From Sardina pilchardus (lineage: Eukaryota; Chordata; Actinopteri; Clupeiformes; Clupeidae): DNA of 64,000 nucleotides. Position 1 is the first letter of the stretch; every line of letters begins with the position of its first letter. Shown piece after piece: positions 1 through 27,600 of this stretch. The stretch lies in assembly GCF_963854185.1 (NCBI RefSeq), contig NC_085005.1:19299707-19363706 (forward strand). Reading direction: 5' to 3'. A program made the position numbers and the translations under genes. Under the pieces are notes generated by a model. It did no database searches, was not told the DNA's origin, and saw only the letters and a program-made list of their open reading frames with translations.

Positions 1-315
1 CATTTAAACAGGCTCAATTCTACTAAACCTTTATTGTGAGCTTATTATTATCATTATTATATATATACAAATATATTTTTGCAATATTCCAGCCTGTGTG
101 TGTGTGTGTGTGTGTGTGTGTGGAATAGAGTAATAGAGCAAGATTGAACAGGCCCATGCCAGCATGCCACATTGCAGATAGCTCTTTATCTGACCATCAC
201 TGTGTGTGTGAGTGGAGAGTGTGTGCGTGCTCTTTTGAGTACACACAGATAAACTGCCCCTATTAGACATGCTCAAAGTGCAAACACATGGCTCCTTCAT
301 GGACTGCTGGTGACT

Positions 316-318
<3 letters not shown>

Positions 319-366
<48 letters not shown>
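319..366. repeat. (TG)n microsatellite
   Basis: Uninterrupted TG dinucleotides. A shorter TG run lies at 94-121. Apparent open frames here encode only Thr-His or Cys-Val repeats. Confidence 0.95.
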
Positions 367-370
<4 letters not shown>

Positions 371-3300
371 GCTCTTTAACTGCTTCTGATACACATAAAA
401 AATGAGGAAATACATACTTGGGTCTACATAAGGGAATCCCCACTCAAAAGCAATAAGCCATACTTGGATCAAAATATGTGTGTGTCAGTTTAAGTTAGGA
501 GCCAGATATTTCAGCTGATCAAGGAGAAAACATTTTCCAATGATGAAATTTACAATGCCTGGAACTGGCCACACACTCACCACAGATCACAGTATTACAC
601 ACTTATTCCAACTCCCTAGTCAGAATGCAGACTGTAATTCAATGAACACAATATGCAATCATGTAGGTAAAATTAGCTATTGTTTTTATTCAGCATTTCC
701 CAAACGAGACAGTTGAATGGATGACACATACATCTTTTGTTTTGTTAACACTGAGGTACAAACCTGCATATGCATATCACCCTCATACATTCCCTCTCCC
801 GCAACTATTCCTGATCTCTGTAACACTTTGCCTATCTTTCATGATACAGACACAACCATGGGGCCACACATGGGGAGGTTGAAGAAAGGGTACTAGGCCT
901 AGCCTACTGCAGTCCATCAAGAGCAGCCATGGAGGAGGACAACAGGGTGCTGAACAAATCTCTCTTTTGCCCTTATGAATCAATTACATTTTTTAAAAAG
1001 GAAAATATATATTATTGTATGGTTTCATTAGCATTTCAGTGATATACTTGTTTTAAACATATAGCATTACACAAGCACACTGACTTCTGCGTTTCTGTTT
1101 TCTTCCTAATATGCTTCTGAAGGACAGCAGAAGAGGGATGGGACAGGTGGGAGTAGCCTATGGTTCTACACAGGTCTGAGCAGGTTGGTAGAGTCCGAGT
1201 TGGGCTCGATTGATGACCACTGGTTCAGGATGGCAGACTAGGCCATGAAAAAACTGTCCCCAAAACACTGTTTTTCTAAGCGGCTTTATCCCATGCAAAT
1301 ACGCTAAAGCACATGTGAAAACTAACTACATGGCTATGGCTTTTGGTCAAATTCAGTGAATAACTCACAGTTCTCAATTGTTTCTAAGTGTAGCCGCACA
1401 AAAACATCAAAACAAAACTTTTACACAGTCCTGGCTCCATGAACGGTAAACAAACCGTTTCTTGGACCAAGCCGTAAAATAATTCCAGCCAATCAAAACA
1501 TTGCCTCAGGAGCATGAAATGGAGTGATGTAATATAATTTGTTGTTGAGCTGAAATATAAACAACCTTTCGCCAGGATTGTAAGACTGCTCCTTAAAGTC
1601 AGTATGATCGTAGTGTCCTTCACATACATGTGATGACCCCAAAATAAGAGATCGACTGACAAAGCTTCAGACACAGGCACACCCAACTTCAAACAGTTCC
1701 CACGAGGACAGCAGGCCCATTCAGATGTCCACTGAAGAACAACAGAGCATCAGACATCAGAGATATGAATACTGTCCTCTTCAAATATTTACTTTCTGAA
1801 AATGCCGTGCTTACACAGCTGAAAGGAAAGCCGGCCTGCTCATCCTGTGGTGCAGCCCTTTGTGCAAACTTGTTTACTTATACGCTGGTAGACATTTCAG
1901 GGAAACCATGTCACATTTCAATTACAACTAATGGGAGAATTGATGTGATAAAATATATTTGCTCCCAGGATTTAAACATAATTTGAACAAGAAATACAAA
2001 AAAAAAAAAAAAAAAAGATTATGTTTTTCATCAAAAAAAGAGAAAGATTTGACAAATTATATAAATCTATGGCAGATGTTGGCCCACAACATTACCCACT
2101 CAGACAAAATAATTCACAAAAATGATATACACAATAGATATGCTCTGTTTTTGTTGTTGTTGTTGTTGTTCATGACAAATTGACAGCCCAAAAATAGCTT
2201 GAACAGGAGGGTGACTATGTCCCCTTGATCCTGAATGGTTGAGTGGTCCTGAGAGACAGAGTCAAGGCACTGGGGGAGATTTCGGGAGGGGGGTGGGGTG
2301 GGGGGTGTCTGGACCAATAAGAAATGGCAGATGTCAGCAGAGAAATTAGATGGCATTCGATTGGACACTACGGACAGACTGGAGTATTTCAAGGTCTGAC
2401 CACACCTACCACAAAAGTTCAACAAATACTGCAAATTTGCATATACAAAGTACACACACTGCTACACCTACACACTTGTAAGCGAGTACACACTCATGCA
2501 CGCACACAGACACACATTCATACAAACATAATGGCAAATACATGGTTTTGTCAGAATTAACACAATTACCAACCTATCTAAAACATGAAACATGGCCTCA
2601 TTTTAGTTGGCAATATTTTACAAACAAAGAATAGAATCAGCAGACCTGGCAAGTAACCTTATATTTTCAAAATCATTAGATATAGTCATATCTGTATATA
2701 TGCCACATTATTAGGTAGCCCTTTCAAGCCATAAATGCCTTTCTACCCATTCACAAATAGGTCCCTGGAAGTAGTCTCAGTTGGGCTAGAGGGCAAGCTC
2801 CCGCTATTTGGCTACAGTAAAAAAAAGTGCACAAAAAAAACACGGAAGATGACACATCGAAAGTCTTGACGAGAACTGAAACTGCATTGGGGAAGAACGG
2901 AAGGAAGGGAGGAAGGAAAGTGGGGAGAAAGGTCAGAACCGAGGGATGAGAGAAGTGAACGTGTGGAGGAGGAGGAAGAAGAAGAAACCAAAGCTGGGTC
3001 GCGTGTTGTTGTCATGAGATTCGTTTCCTCAGCGTCAACTTCTGATGATCTCATCTCGATGGCTTTAATACTGTCCATCTGGGGCCACAGTGTCCCAAGG
3101 GTGTTCAGGGATAACGCAAAAAAAAAGAAGAAGTACTGTAGTAAATCAAGTTAAATAGCACACATCACTGTGGGCACAAATACTGATCATTATTAAAGAG
3201 CACATATAATACAGTGTGTTGTGCAAAAATGAGTATGAGAACTTCCCAGTAAACCACATTTACACAGTCCACATGAATAGATAAAAAAATAAAAAATAAA

Positions 3301-3949
3301 ATAAAATAAAATAAAAAAAGAGACCACTGTTGGGAAATTGTTGAACTGTTGCCTATTGTTCCATAAAGCATAGCATATTAACATAATTATCTTTACATGA
3401 AAACCCCAGTGTGTACAGACTTCACAGGCCTATTTCTACAGGCAGCTGCCCACAACACACGTGATGTTACTTGGCCTAAAGAAGACTCCTCAACCAGTCA
3501 TGGATGCGCCAGAGACCTAAGACTACATTTCCCATGAATGCCCTGCGGTAAACATTCACTTTACACAGTCTCACAATATGGCCCTCACAGAACGTCTCCA
3601 GGGAGCTTTAAACGCGTAGCTCTGGAAATTCCCATCCCCTAGTTCCTTCACCCTCAATTCAAACTCCACTTTTCAAACTCGTGCCTTTACAAGTAACAAA
3701 AACATACAGTAATTGCCACTCGTCTTTGGAAAGGTTCCCCGTTTCCCACAGTAATACATATTTTGGCTTCCAACAACAAAAGGAATGGGAGGCTCCATGA
3801 CAACACAATATGTGGCGGGGAGGCTCACAATGGTCCATGTTATCTACAAAAGAGGGAATGTACAGCACACACAGCAGTATACAGCAGAGTAGCCAGTCCC
3901 AGATGCTCAACACACCCTTCTCAAAGCACAGTCGGCGTCCGTGCATGTG

Positions 3950-3998
3950 CGTGTGTGTGTGTGTGTGTGTGTGTGCGTGTGTGTGTGTATGTGTGTAG

Positions 3999-4044
<46 letters not shown>
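3950..4044. repeat. Imperfect (TG)n microsatellite
   Basis: TG repeat broken by CG, TATG and TAGG interruptions, which suggests an old array. It lies in the 3' flank of sgpp1. Confidence 0.9.
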
Positions 4045-4046
<2 letters not shown>

Positions 4047-5067
4047 AGAGGAACTAGAATGGACAATGTCAGGAGAGCCAATGTTTTAAGAAGTGGGCAA
4101 GGAGCCAGGACATTGTCCGAGGAGAGTGGTGATGGTTGGGGGGGAGGGAGGGGGGGGTCACAATGACGCAGGATGGGTGGGTGCAGCCGCAGTGTACTAT
4201 ATGCTGGGGGGCGACGGGATCGCGGAAGGATCTGGTCAAACAAACAGGAATCAGACGCGACGGAACCGCAGTCGGGGGAAGGTGCCACATGAAAAAGGGC
4301 CTGTGGAAAGCTCTGGATTTTAAGGTGTGTGTGTGTGGGGGATGGTGGTAGGGTGTTAGTTTTGGGCTGAGCTCCAAATCTGGAGGTCTCAAGGTTGTAT
4401 ACAGGCAGCCTAAGATGGCAAAGTGTCCCTTATTTACACTATGAAGGGTAGATGTTTACTGGCACACACCATAAGGATATATACCTGCAGGCAAGGTGCC
4501 CGCAGGAGGGCATGTCTCAGCTAAAATCAATACCAGCCAAGGACCAAAGCGATAGACCTCATTTAATTCAAATTTTGGCAGAGCGAATAGGTCATTCTGA
4601 GGGCACTTTTACCCGACTGGTGGACTGCCAGCAACCATTAATGAAAACCACAAAAAAAAACAGCAAACAGCAAATACTTCTTAAGAGGAACTGTTCAAGG
4701 AACGTCTGTTTTGGCTGAGTTGGCCAGTTACTTTGTGCCGCTCAGGAGGGGTGTGTCACTCTTGAGGCCCTTCCCCCTCATTCTGTTCTATGCAAGAACT
4801 CTTGAATATTGGCAATAATGGAGGTGGCACTGGGCCCATGTTGAGTGTGCTGAGGTTACACATGAGGGTCTGGGAGACTGGACAGAGGAGGGGGGCCAGT
4901 GCAGGGTTTTGGGACGAGAGAGCTGGACAACGGGGTAACTGAAATGGCTAGGTGTGAGGAGGGTGGATGGGTTGGGGTGAGGTGGTGGTGGGGTGAAGAT
5001 TGTGTGAGTGTGTGTGTGGTGGGGGGGCTGTGGTTTAGGGTGGGGGTCAGGTTTCAGGCGAGGCGAC

Positions 5068-20418
<15,351 letters not shown>

Positions 20419-20830
20419 GGTTCTAAGTGAAAACCAAAGAAAATCGCATGTGATTACAGACGCAACGTCGTGCCTGGTGATGATGCGAGTGGGGCGTCTA
20501 TGCTCCCACTGCTCTGCCTTGAAGCATACAACTAGCTCGCAAAGCTAACGTTAGCTGGCTAACGGACTTGCATGCGCGCATACGATTCTCCTAGCGGTAC
20601 TAATGTCGCGCAAGTGAATTTCGAAAATGATTTACGTAGAAGACCTCTCGCCTAATCTTGACAGGCGCATTGATCACATACGTTGAGACGGTTGCGCCCG
20701 ACTGTTCTGAGGCACAGAGAATGTGCTTGTCATTCCAAATCTCTCGACTGTGCACGACCATAGCCTGAGTAAAATCATCTGAACCACGGGTGCGCGCAAG
20801 AGCGATGACGTAGAGAAGGTTCCCGTTTCG
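20419..20830 (-). promoter_or_regulatory. sgpp1: Putative sgpp1 5' UTR and promoter
   Basis: Sequence directly upstream of the sgpp1 ATG is richer in CpG than the flanking DNA, for example around 20455-20475, 20570-20615 and 20685-20700. No TATA box was evident. The transcription start is not determinable by eye. Confidence 0.4.
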
Positions 20831-23800
20831 ATGGAGCCACCGTCAGGAATCAAATGATTGTTATAATTTCTCAATCCAACTGAGTCCAGTTGGCAGGATT
20901 TCTCAAACAAAATGCACAGTTTGGTCACTTAGCCATAGCTTAGAGGGAAGTATATAATTTTGTGTATAATTCAAAAGTGCTGCAACAAAATTATGTTTCA
21001 ACATAATAAATCATATTTGCAACCAAGAGGGCATTCACCTGTGTAATGATACAAATTATCTCAGGTTACCCTGACCTTCCCTGATAATTCCCGGCCTTTC
21101 TAATTACTATGGCACCATTCCAAAATTACCCAACACAGTAGGCCTATGCCTAATTAAGTGGTGGGCCCATATCAGATAGCCAATAGTTTGTGAGAGCATC
21201 AAGGACAGGACCCAGTCAACTCACCAATTTTATAATAATCACTGTAGATCAATCAAATAGGCCTAACCCTGAAGTTGTGACGTTGTCATGTAGGCCTATG
21301 ATTGCAGTTAACCGTAAAGAAAATAGGCCTACTTTATTTTGAGCTGACATGGGAAGGTATTTCTTCAGTAGCCTATAGTAGCGAGGTTGTAGCCTATGTA
21401 TGACAGTTTTACATTAGGCTAGACCATCTACTCAATGCATTTCATTAAAAAAAGGCATGTAGGCTCCTTGTAAACACATGCTACAGTAAGTCAGTGATGT
21501 AATACTTATATATATACACTATATATATTTTTTTTGTCTAACTGAACCTTTGGTTCATTTCTTTGCAGTCTAACCCATCTTTTCCTACATAGACTTAACT
21601 CACATCTGATATCTGATGTGACGCAAGTTAGATGTAACGTATCTGTTTAGGATGGATTGCAATTGATAAGCAGCACACTCTCTGTTCCACTCAAGGTCAT
21701 TAATGGAGATATCGTGCAGAGATGTCCTGCAGAAAATCCTTTAGGCCTACAGGGGAGTTTAAGCATCACTAATAAACCAGCACACACAGTAGGCTAGTAT
21801 CATGTTCATATGGGCTTAAATAGGTCTGAATAGATAAAAACTTAATATACATCTTAAAAATTCACTGTTGATATAAAGTAATATGTATAGCCTATGTACC
21901 CCTATTCAAATCAATATACTTAAGTCTTTAACTGGGATTTTTTTTGATGAATCTACAATGAGTGTGGGAGGGGATCAGTCTATTGGTCCTGTGTTCTGAC
22001 CACCATTGCTCTTTGATAGCACTTACTAATATTATATTCATTCTGAGGAACTAGTCTCTAAACAATGTGCTTCATTGTTCACATTGATAGACAGACTACA
22101 AATGGTATGTTTGCCAGGGTTTAAACAAACCTAAACTGAAAAGTATGGCCTTTGCTTATTATGCATCAACCCATGGCTTATTATTCTGAGAAATACTGTG
22201 CACAATTCTTGGCCAGAGCTCCCTAATAATAATAATGTCTCCGCATGAGATTCATCTGTTTGGACAGAATAAATGCCATCACAGCCGGTCTACCCTTTGA
22301 GCATGGAACTCTATCTGGAATTCCATTCTATAAGCCTTTCCAAAAGGGCTTACTCTCATTTCTCCTCTCCTCCTTATTCCAACTCCATTTGGCCTTGTTA
22401 AGCTCCGACACCCGGAAAAAAAAAAGAGAAACCCACATTGCCATAGGGATTTATAGAAGGGGGGGGGGGGGGGGGTGGCCTTACTGTGATCAAAGAGCAA
22501 ACTTTCAAAGGTTCACCATGCAGCAGAGAGGATCAAAGCCTGCATGGCTCATTAATGAAACCAATGTTAATGTAAGTCGTGTTTGTAAGGGCAAGTGAAG
22601 GGGTGGGTGAAAACGCACCACCACCAAAGTTGGGGGATAAAAAAAAAAAATGAAAAAACAATCAAAAGAATATTTTGTTCGGTAACGTGCCATTTTGCAA
22701 GTATGCACAACCATAAGTTTGCATAGTACATGCACCTCACTGCGTGAAGCACTAACAACAAACCAGGCCTTATTGAAGCCAGAGGACTTGGTCATGAGAC
22801 ACATCCTGCTATTTTGTTTTGATAACACAGGGAGGATATCAGCTGAGAAATCAATCAGCCAACAGCAAGATTTTGAAAGACACAAGGGGAGCAATAGACT
22901 CCTGTACGTCACTATTTCAGACCTCATCAACAGACAGACTCTGACATTCAGCAATTGATTACTTAATTGGACACAACATTCCAATGATGAAAACCAGCAC
23001 CAGCCAAATGCTGGTAAAAGATGAAAGTGCCGTTAGTCTTCAGACACAAAATAATTATCTACTTTTGAGCGCCAATGTGGCCATTTATTTGTCAGTGGCT
23101 GGTAGATGTTCGCATTTTAAAAAGTTAATTTCCACCCCTGAGAGGTACCCCTTGTTATTGAATTCACCAGAACCCGTGGAGCATGGCGTGGTATACAGTA
23201 AGTGGGCCATGGCAAGCCACAGTATGGGGCGTGGTAGAGGACGAGAGGTAACTCTGCTGCCTAGAAACGTCTGGCACAGGTTCTGTGCCCAAATGTTGCC
23301 AGTCCATTACTTTGGATGAAACCTTTTCTCTCAGGAAGGTGCACAGAATCTGAATTGATGAAACTGTGCTCGGAATAAATTCATCAAAAGATGTTTACGT
23401 GACAAGTTACATGCTGTGAAATAAACTACAGATGTGGGTATTTATGAGAGCAATGAAATATAGGGTCAATGGGACACGCCATATTGTGTGATGACTATAC
23501 TGCAGAGCCTCATGTTGATGTGGCAGAACGTTCACGAGAATCTGTGGACTAGTGCCCTATTGGGCACTACTGTGGACACTGTAATACTGCCATCTGCTGG
23601 AGTAAAGCACCACATGCAACAAGCTGGTGGATATATCATTGCTTGATTTTGTTGGACAGGTTGGAAACTTGCTCATCATGAAGTTAGTCTGAGAAAATGT
23701 AATCAATGGACGAGTGGTGTGGTCTCATTGTCTCAAACACCCTACATTTCTTACATCTTATTTCGTCCACCTAACACACACAGTCGTATACACATCCACA

Positions 23801-24410
23801 CACACATCAGACAGCTTCCTGCCGCACCAGTAAGAGTCAGACGCCCTTCCTTCCTGACTCCCAAGTCAGGAGCGTGACAACTCTTAAGCAAACCCTCTGT
23901 TCTCCACATCGGGGACATGCTGTTCTCACAGTGCCCAGTGGACTAATAAACACTCCACTTTCAAAAGACAACATAATCATTAATGTTATGCTCAAGATTT
24001 GGTATTGACACAAAGCTTGCCTCACAGACTCCATGTAAAACATTCTTCATGCATTAGTACAGTTGATGCGTTGGAGATTACGGCTTAAAACAGCCGTTTT
24101 GGTTGAAAACTAACAATATGAAGTCATGAAAAACTATGATGTGGCTGTTGTGACCAGACCTGTATACTACAATGTTGGAACTATTAATACTCATAACATA
24201 ACCATGGTACCATACCATACCCTACCCATAGAACCATTCCAAAACATCCACTGTTGAAACTCCAGTCTATCCAGGGGCCAGTTTATCTGAGTCAAGATGA
24301 AGGGAGAAATTTATTGTGATATACTGTATATTTTAGTCTAGGATGGCTTAACAAGGCTTAATGCAGTGTTCAGTGTGATGTCACACAAAGCCAAACAGAA
24401 TTTACAGTGT
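20831..24410. other. Intergenic DNA between snapc1 and sgpp1
   Basis: No gene seen. Contains many TAGGCCTA-like motifs at 21130-21900, a TA-rich run near 21505-21535, a 17-base G run at 22459-22475 and a partial hAT-like MITE. The rest looks like unique AT-rich DNA. Confidence 0.6.
22985..23140 (+). mobile_element. Degenerate hAT-type MITE fragment
   Basis: Shares CCAGCCA-type ends, GGCTGGTAGATGTTCGCATT, an AAAAAGTTAATTT block and a final ACCCCTGA with the intact 157-bp element at 49152-49308. No clean target duplication was found here. Confidence 0.5.
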
Positions 24411-24430
24411 GCAACACAGCACAAACCAAC

Positions 24431-24436
24431 TTTATT
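24431..24436 (-). terminator. snapc1: snapc1 polyadenylation signal AATAAA
   Basis: Minus-strand AATAAA about 170 bases beyond the snapc1 stop codon, giving a short 3' UTR. A second TTTATT lies near 24309. Confidence 0.6.
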
Positions 24437-24604
24437 AATAAAACCAAACATAGGGAAGCATACTGTAAGTACACCAACTAACATCAACAAAAAAATAAAC
24501 TGTACAAATAAAGATGGTGTTATGCATGTAATTATTCTTAAACATAAATCTCTCTCTAACAGCTACATTGTCGAAAATATACTTTCGATGATGTTTCACC
24601 CAAT

Positions 24605-24642
24605 TCAATCCCACTTGAATCTGTTCCTCGATCTTCGTTTCC
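24605..24642 (-). CDS. snapc1: snapc1 exon 11 (last, stop TGA)
   Basis: Encodes the basic tail KRRSRNRFKWD, comparable to the basic KKRRKH tail of human SNAPC1. Chosen by phase and by the GTTTTCAG acceptor. Confidence 0.8.
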
Positions 24643-27600
24643 CTGAAAACACAAGAAAGACACGAATTGAGAGCAAACACTTCTGCATTGCAATAACAGA
24701 CAACAATGGGGACATACTGTACAGTTAGAGAAAAAGGAGAGAAAGGAACGCTACTCTGGGTCAAAAATCTTTTGTTCAGGGTGCTCTTCAAAAAAGGGCC
24801 TAAGATACCTTCATGATAAAAAAACAGAAAAATATATAGGTAATCCTATTCAGAGCCTTTAATACAAAAAAATGTTGTATTAAAGGCTTTAGCTTTTACT
24901 GAATAGGTGTGCCTACATTTTTCTGTTTTTTTAACAATGGACACATGTCAAATGTCAGGAGAAGAAGGATTTCTTACAACATGACCGGTCATGTTCTGCA
25001 ACGCTCAAGAGCCAGTGTTGCTTCGGGTCATCCTCGTCCTCTGAAAAAGAATGGGAATCACTTATCCATTACACATGAACAATGGCTCATTAACTACTGA
25101 AGGAATGCAATACCGGTCAATAACAAATCACCTGGAAAATAAATAAATACATTTATAAACTACACTAGCATGTGCTACATGATGGCCACAGTATATATTG
25201 CCATCTTAAAACACACCTTTGCATTTAAAGTAGATTTTGAATCTGATCATGCCACTAAATTGTCAGCACAGCACTATACACTCCACACTCAACCAACACA
25301 CAGCCACAAAATATGTATAATATGTGCAAGCAATTGCATTACTTGGTTCCTCTCCAAGGGCTCTGCAGGTCCGCACTTTCAGGGAAATGTGACGTTTCTT
25401 GCCATTGGCATAATGCGTTGCGTAAGGGTCAGGCGAAGGGCTTATGGACCCACACTCCACCTGACGGTGGCGACGGGACTTAGATGCCTGCAGGAGATAC
25501 CAACACCCATTAAAACTACTCATAAACGGAAATAAAATGAAAATGTATATGCTAAAGGTGCAAATTCAAAAACCAGGTACTCAGAGTTAAAAGCACTTAT
25601 ACTGTAGCAATAAAAATAAAATAAAACACCAACGCATATTTACCAGTGCGCACCAGTAAGCATTCATCAGGCTGTCATCACCACATCGTGATGAAGGCAC
25701 ATTACGGTAACCTCTCTTACCATTTAAAACTAGTTTAAATTCACCCACTTGTAGGCCAAATTCTTCTTCATAGGTCATTACTACCAGTAATGCAGAAATA
25801 CAAGACATGTTTGATAATGCCAATATTTTTGGTCTTTGGTATTATTTGCCCTCAATGGTGCCTTCCAGGCAGTGCTGCACTACTCCCCTCAGTTTAGGGG
25901 TAGGATGAGGGTTGAGGGGGTTAAGGTTAGGAATAGGGTAAAGGTGGTGCCTTTTAGGCTGTGCTGCCTGGAAGGTGCCGTTGGGGGAAAAAAACACCAT
26001 TGAGCAATATTTTTACAGGCTTCTACAGCATGAGTACAGTGGGGTGTTGTTCTGTCACCTACCTGTGTGACGAGGCCATAGGACTTGGACTTGATGGAAG
26101 CAAGCAGCAGTGCTCGCTTTGAAGACTAAAATACGGAAGGAAAATACAAAGTGAACCTACAGCAGTGTGGAGATAATACGGTTTTATCCGAACCCTTAAC
26201 ACTATGACATTACGAGTTGCGATGCACAATCAGAGAGTTTCACTTGCAACTATACTAGCATAGTTTCCACTGGCTAGAATTACAGCTGCCATTTCCTTGC
26301 ATTCATAGACCAAGTTGTATAGAGTTCCTGATTCAAAGCTTAGACTTTGCTTAAGAGTTCTTGACTTGAAGCTATATGTGTTCCATAATGTCCCACAGTC
26401 AGCAAAGCATAGATCTGCAAAAGAAGAGCTATACACAAAATCTGATCACCACAGGCATAGTCAGTGTCGATGTCGGCTAAAACACTTATTTTCTAAGCAA
26501 GAAATACACAGATCTATCACCACACTAGGCCCACACAGTGATTTACGAGGAAACTATAGTATAGTTGTGTTCCCCGGAAGAAGTGATGGCAATCTGGGTG
26601 TCTGACTCGCCTCTTCCCTGTCTGAGACTTCTGCAGAATCAGCGCAATCTTTGCTGGCCTAGTCACAGGAAAGAAGATGCAGCATCAGATTGTTAAAGAT
26701 TGTAGAGATTAATGACCAGCATTTTGTGTGGACAAATGTGCCATGCAAGCAAAGTAAAACCAAGAGATGCCAAAATGCTACTGAATTACAAAAATACTGC
26801 AGCATGACACAGAGAAAATGTACTAATAGCACAACTGTAGAACAATACAGAATCATGATGACTGGCTGCAACTCACATTTCTGGAGGGTTCCTGCTGCTC
26901 CGAGGCCAGGGCGTAGTCCTGTATTCGCTTGACCAAATCCCGCCGAGTAGCATTCACAGTGGCGGTCAAGGACAAGGCCGCCTTCATTTTCTCATAGCGG
27001 TCCTGGATCTGCTTCATCTCCTGCATTCAATCACTCACAAGCTGATAAAAATCTAACAGTATAGGCTACTGTAAAAGGCACAGTAAATAGAGCTGCCATT
27101 TTCAGTCAACATTTCTGTAATACACCTCATTTAAGGGATCTCAAGGATCACCGGCCTACCACCACCATGTTAGCACACCTAATTCAGTTAATGGACTTGG
27201 TCTTCACCTGATTGTCTTTAGGAGAGTGTTAACAAATATGTATAGGCTTGTGCAGTTGGCCTCCCAGCAGGCTGCACTGACAAGGAAAATTCTGCTGCAT
27301 TCCAGACAACCAGCATTCCAATGAATGAATTGGAAGAATCCAAATAGGAAATATCGGACTTCTGAGTTGTCTGGAATGCAGCATAAGTGTGTTTTAAATA
27401 AGCTGAGAGAGATGGTTTTGAATGAAGGCCCTTACCCTGGTGGTATCTGAGAAGAGCAAGGTCTTTGCTCGTTCAGGGCGCTCTGTGGGCAATTCCTGCT
27501 CTTGATGCTTCGGAATGGGGCGCTTTTTTTCAAAATTCAACTACAGGTTAACAGAAATAGATTATTAGGGTGACAACTGGACTGGAGGAGAAACATAGGT

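Larger units (their letters stand above)
1..5067. other. 3' flank and probable 3' UTR of sgpp1; no other gene seen
   Basis: No exon or conserved protein was recognised here on either strand. It lies downstream of the sgpp1 stop codon, so at least its upper part should be sgpp1 3' UTR. Minus-strand poly(A) signal candidates are ATTAAA near 4561-4566 and AATAAA at 685-690 and 30-35; which one is used cannot be decided by eye. The stretch contains (TG)n microsatellites, an A/T-rich simple run near 3285-3320 and a G-rich region at 4130-4160. Confidence 0.5.

Noticed and set aside
24960..24977. Reading snapc1 exon 10 straight through to a stop as the terminal exon
   Set aside because: A strong GTAAGA donor and a downstream exon with a basic tail like that of human SNAPC1 join in phase.
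26604..26606. GT donor for snapc1 exon 7 (GA|GTCAGA)
   Set aside because: It would leave phase 1, whereas exon 8 requires phase 0; it also lacks the AG before the donor. The GC donor fits phase and consensus better.
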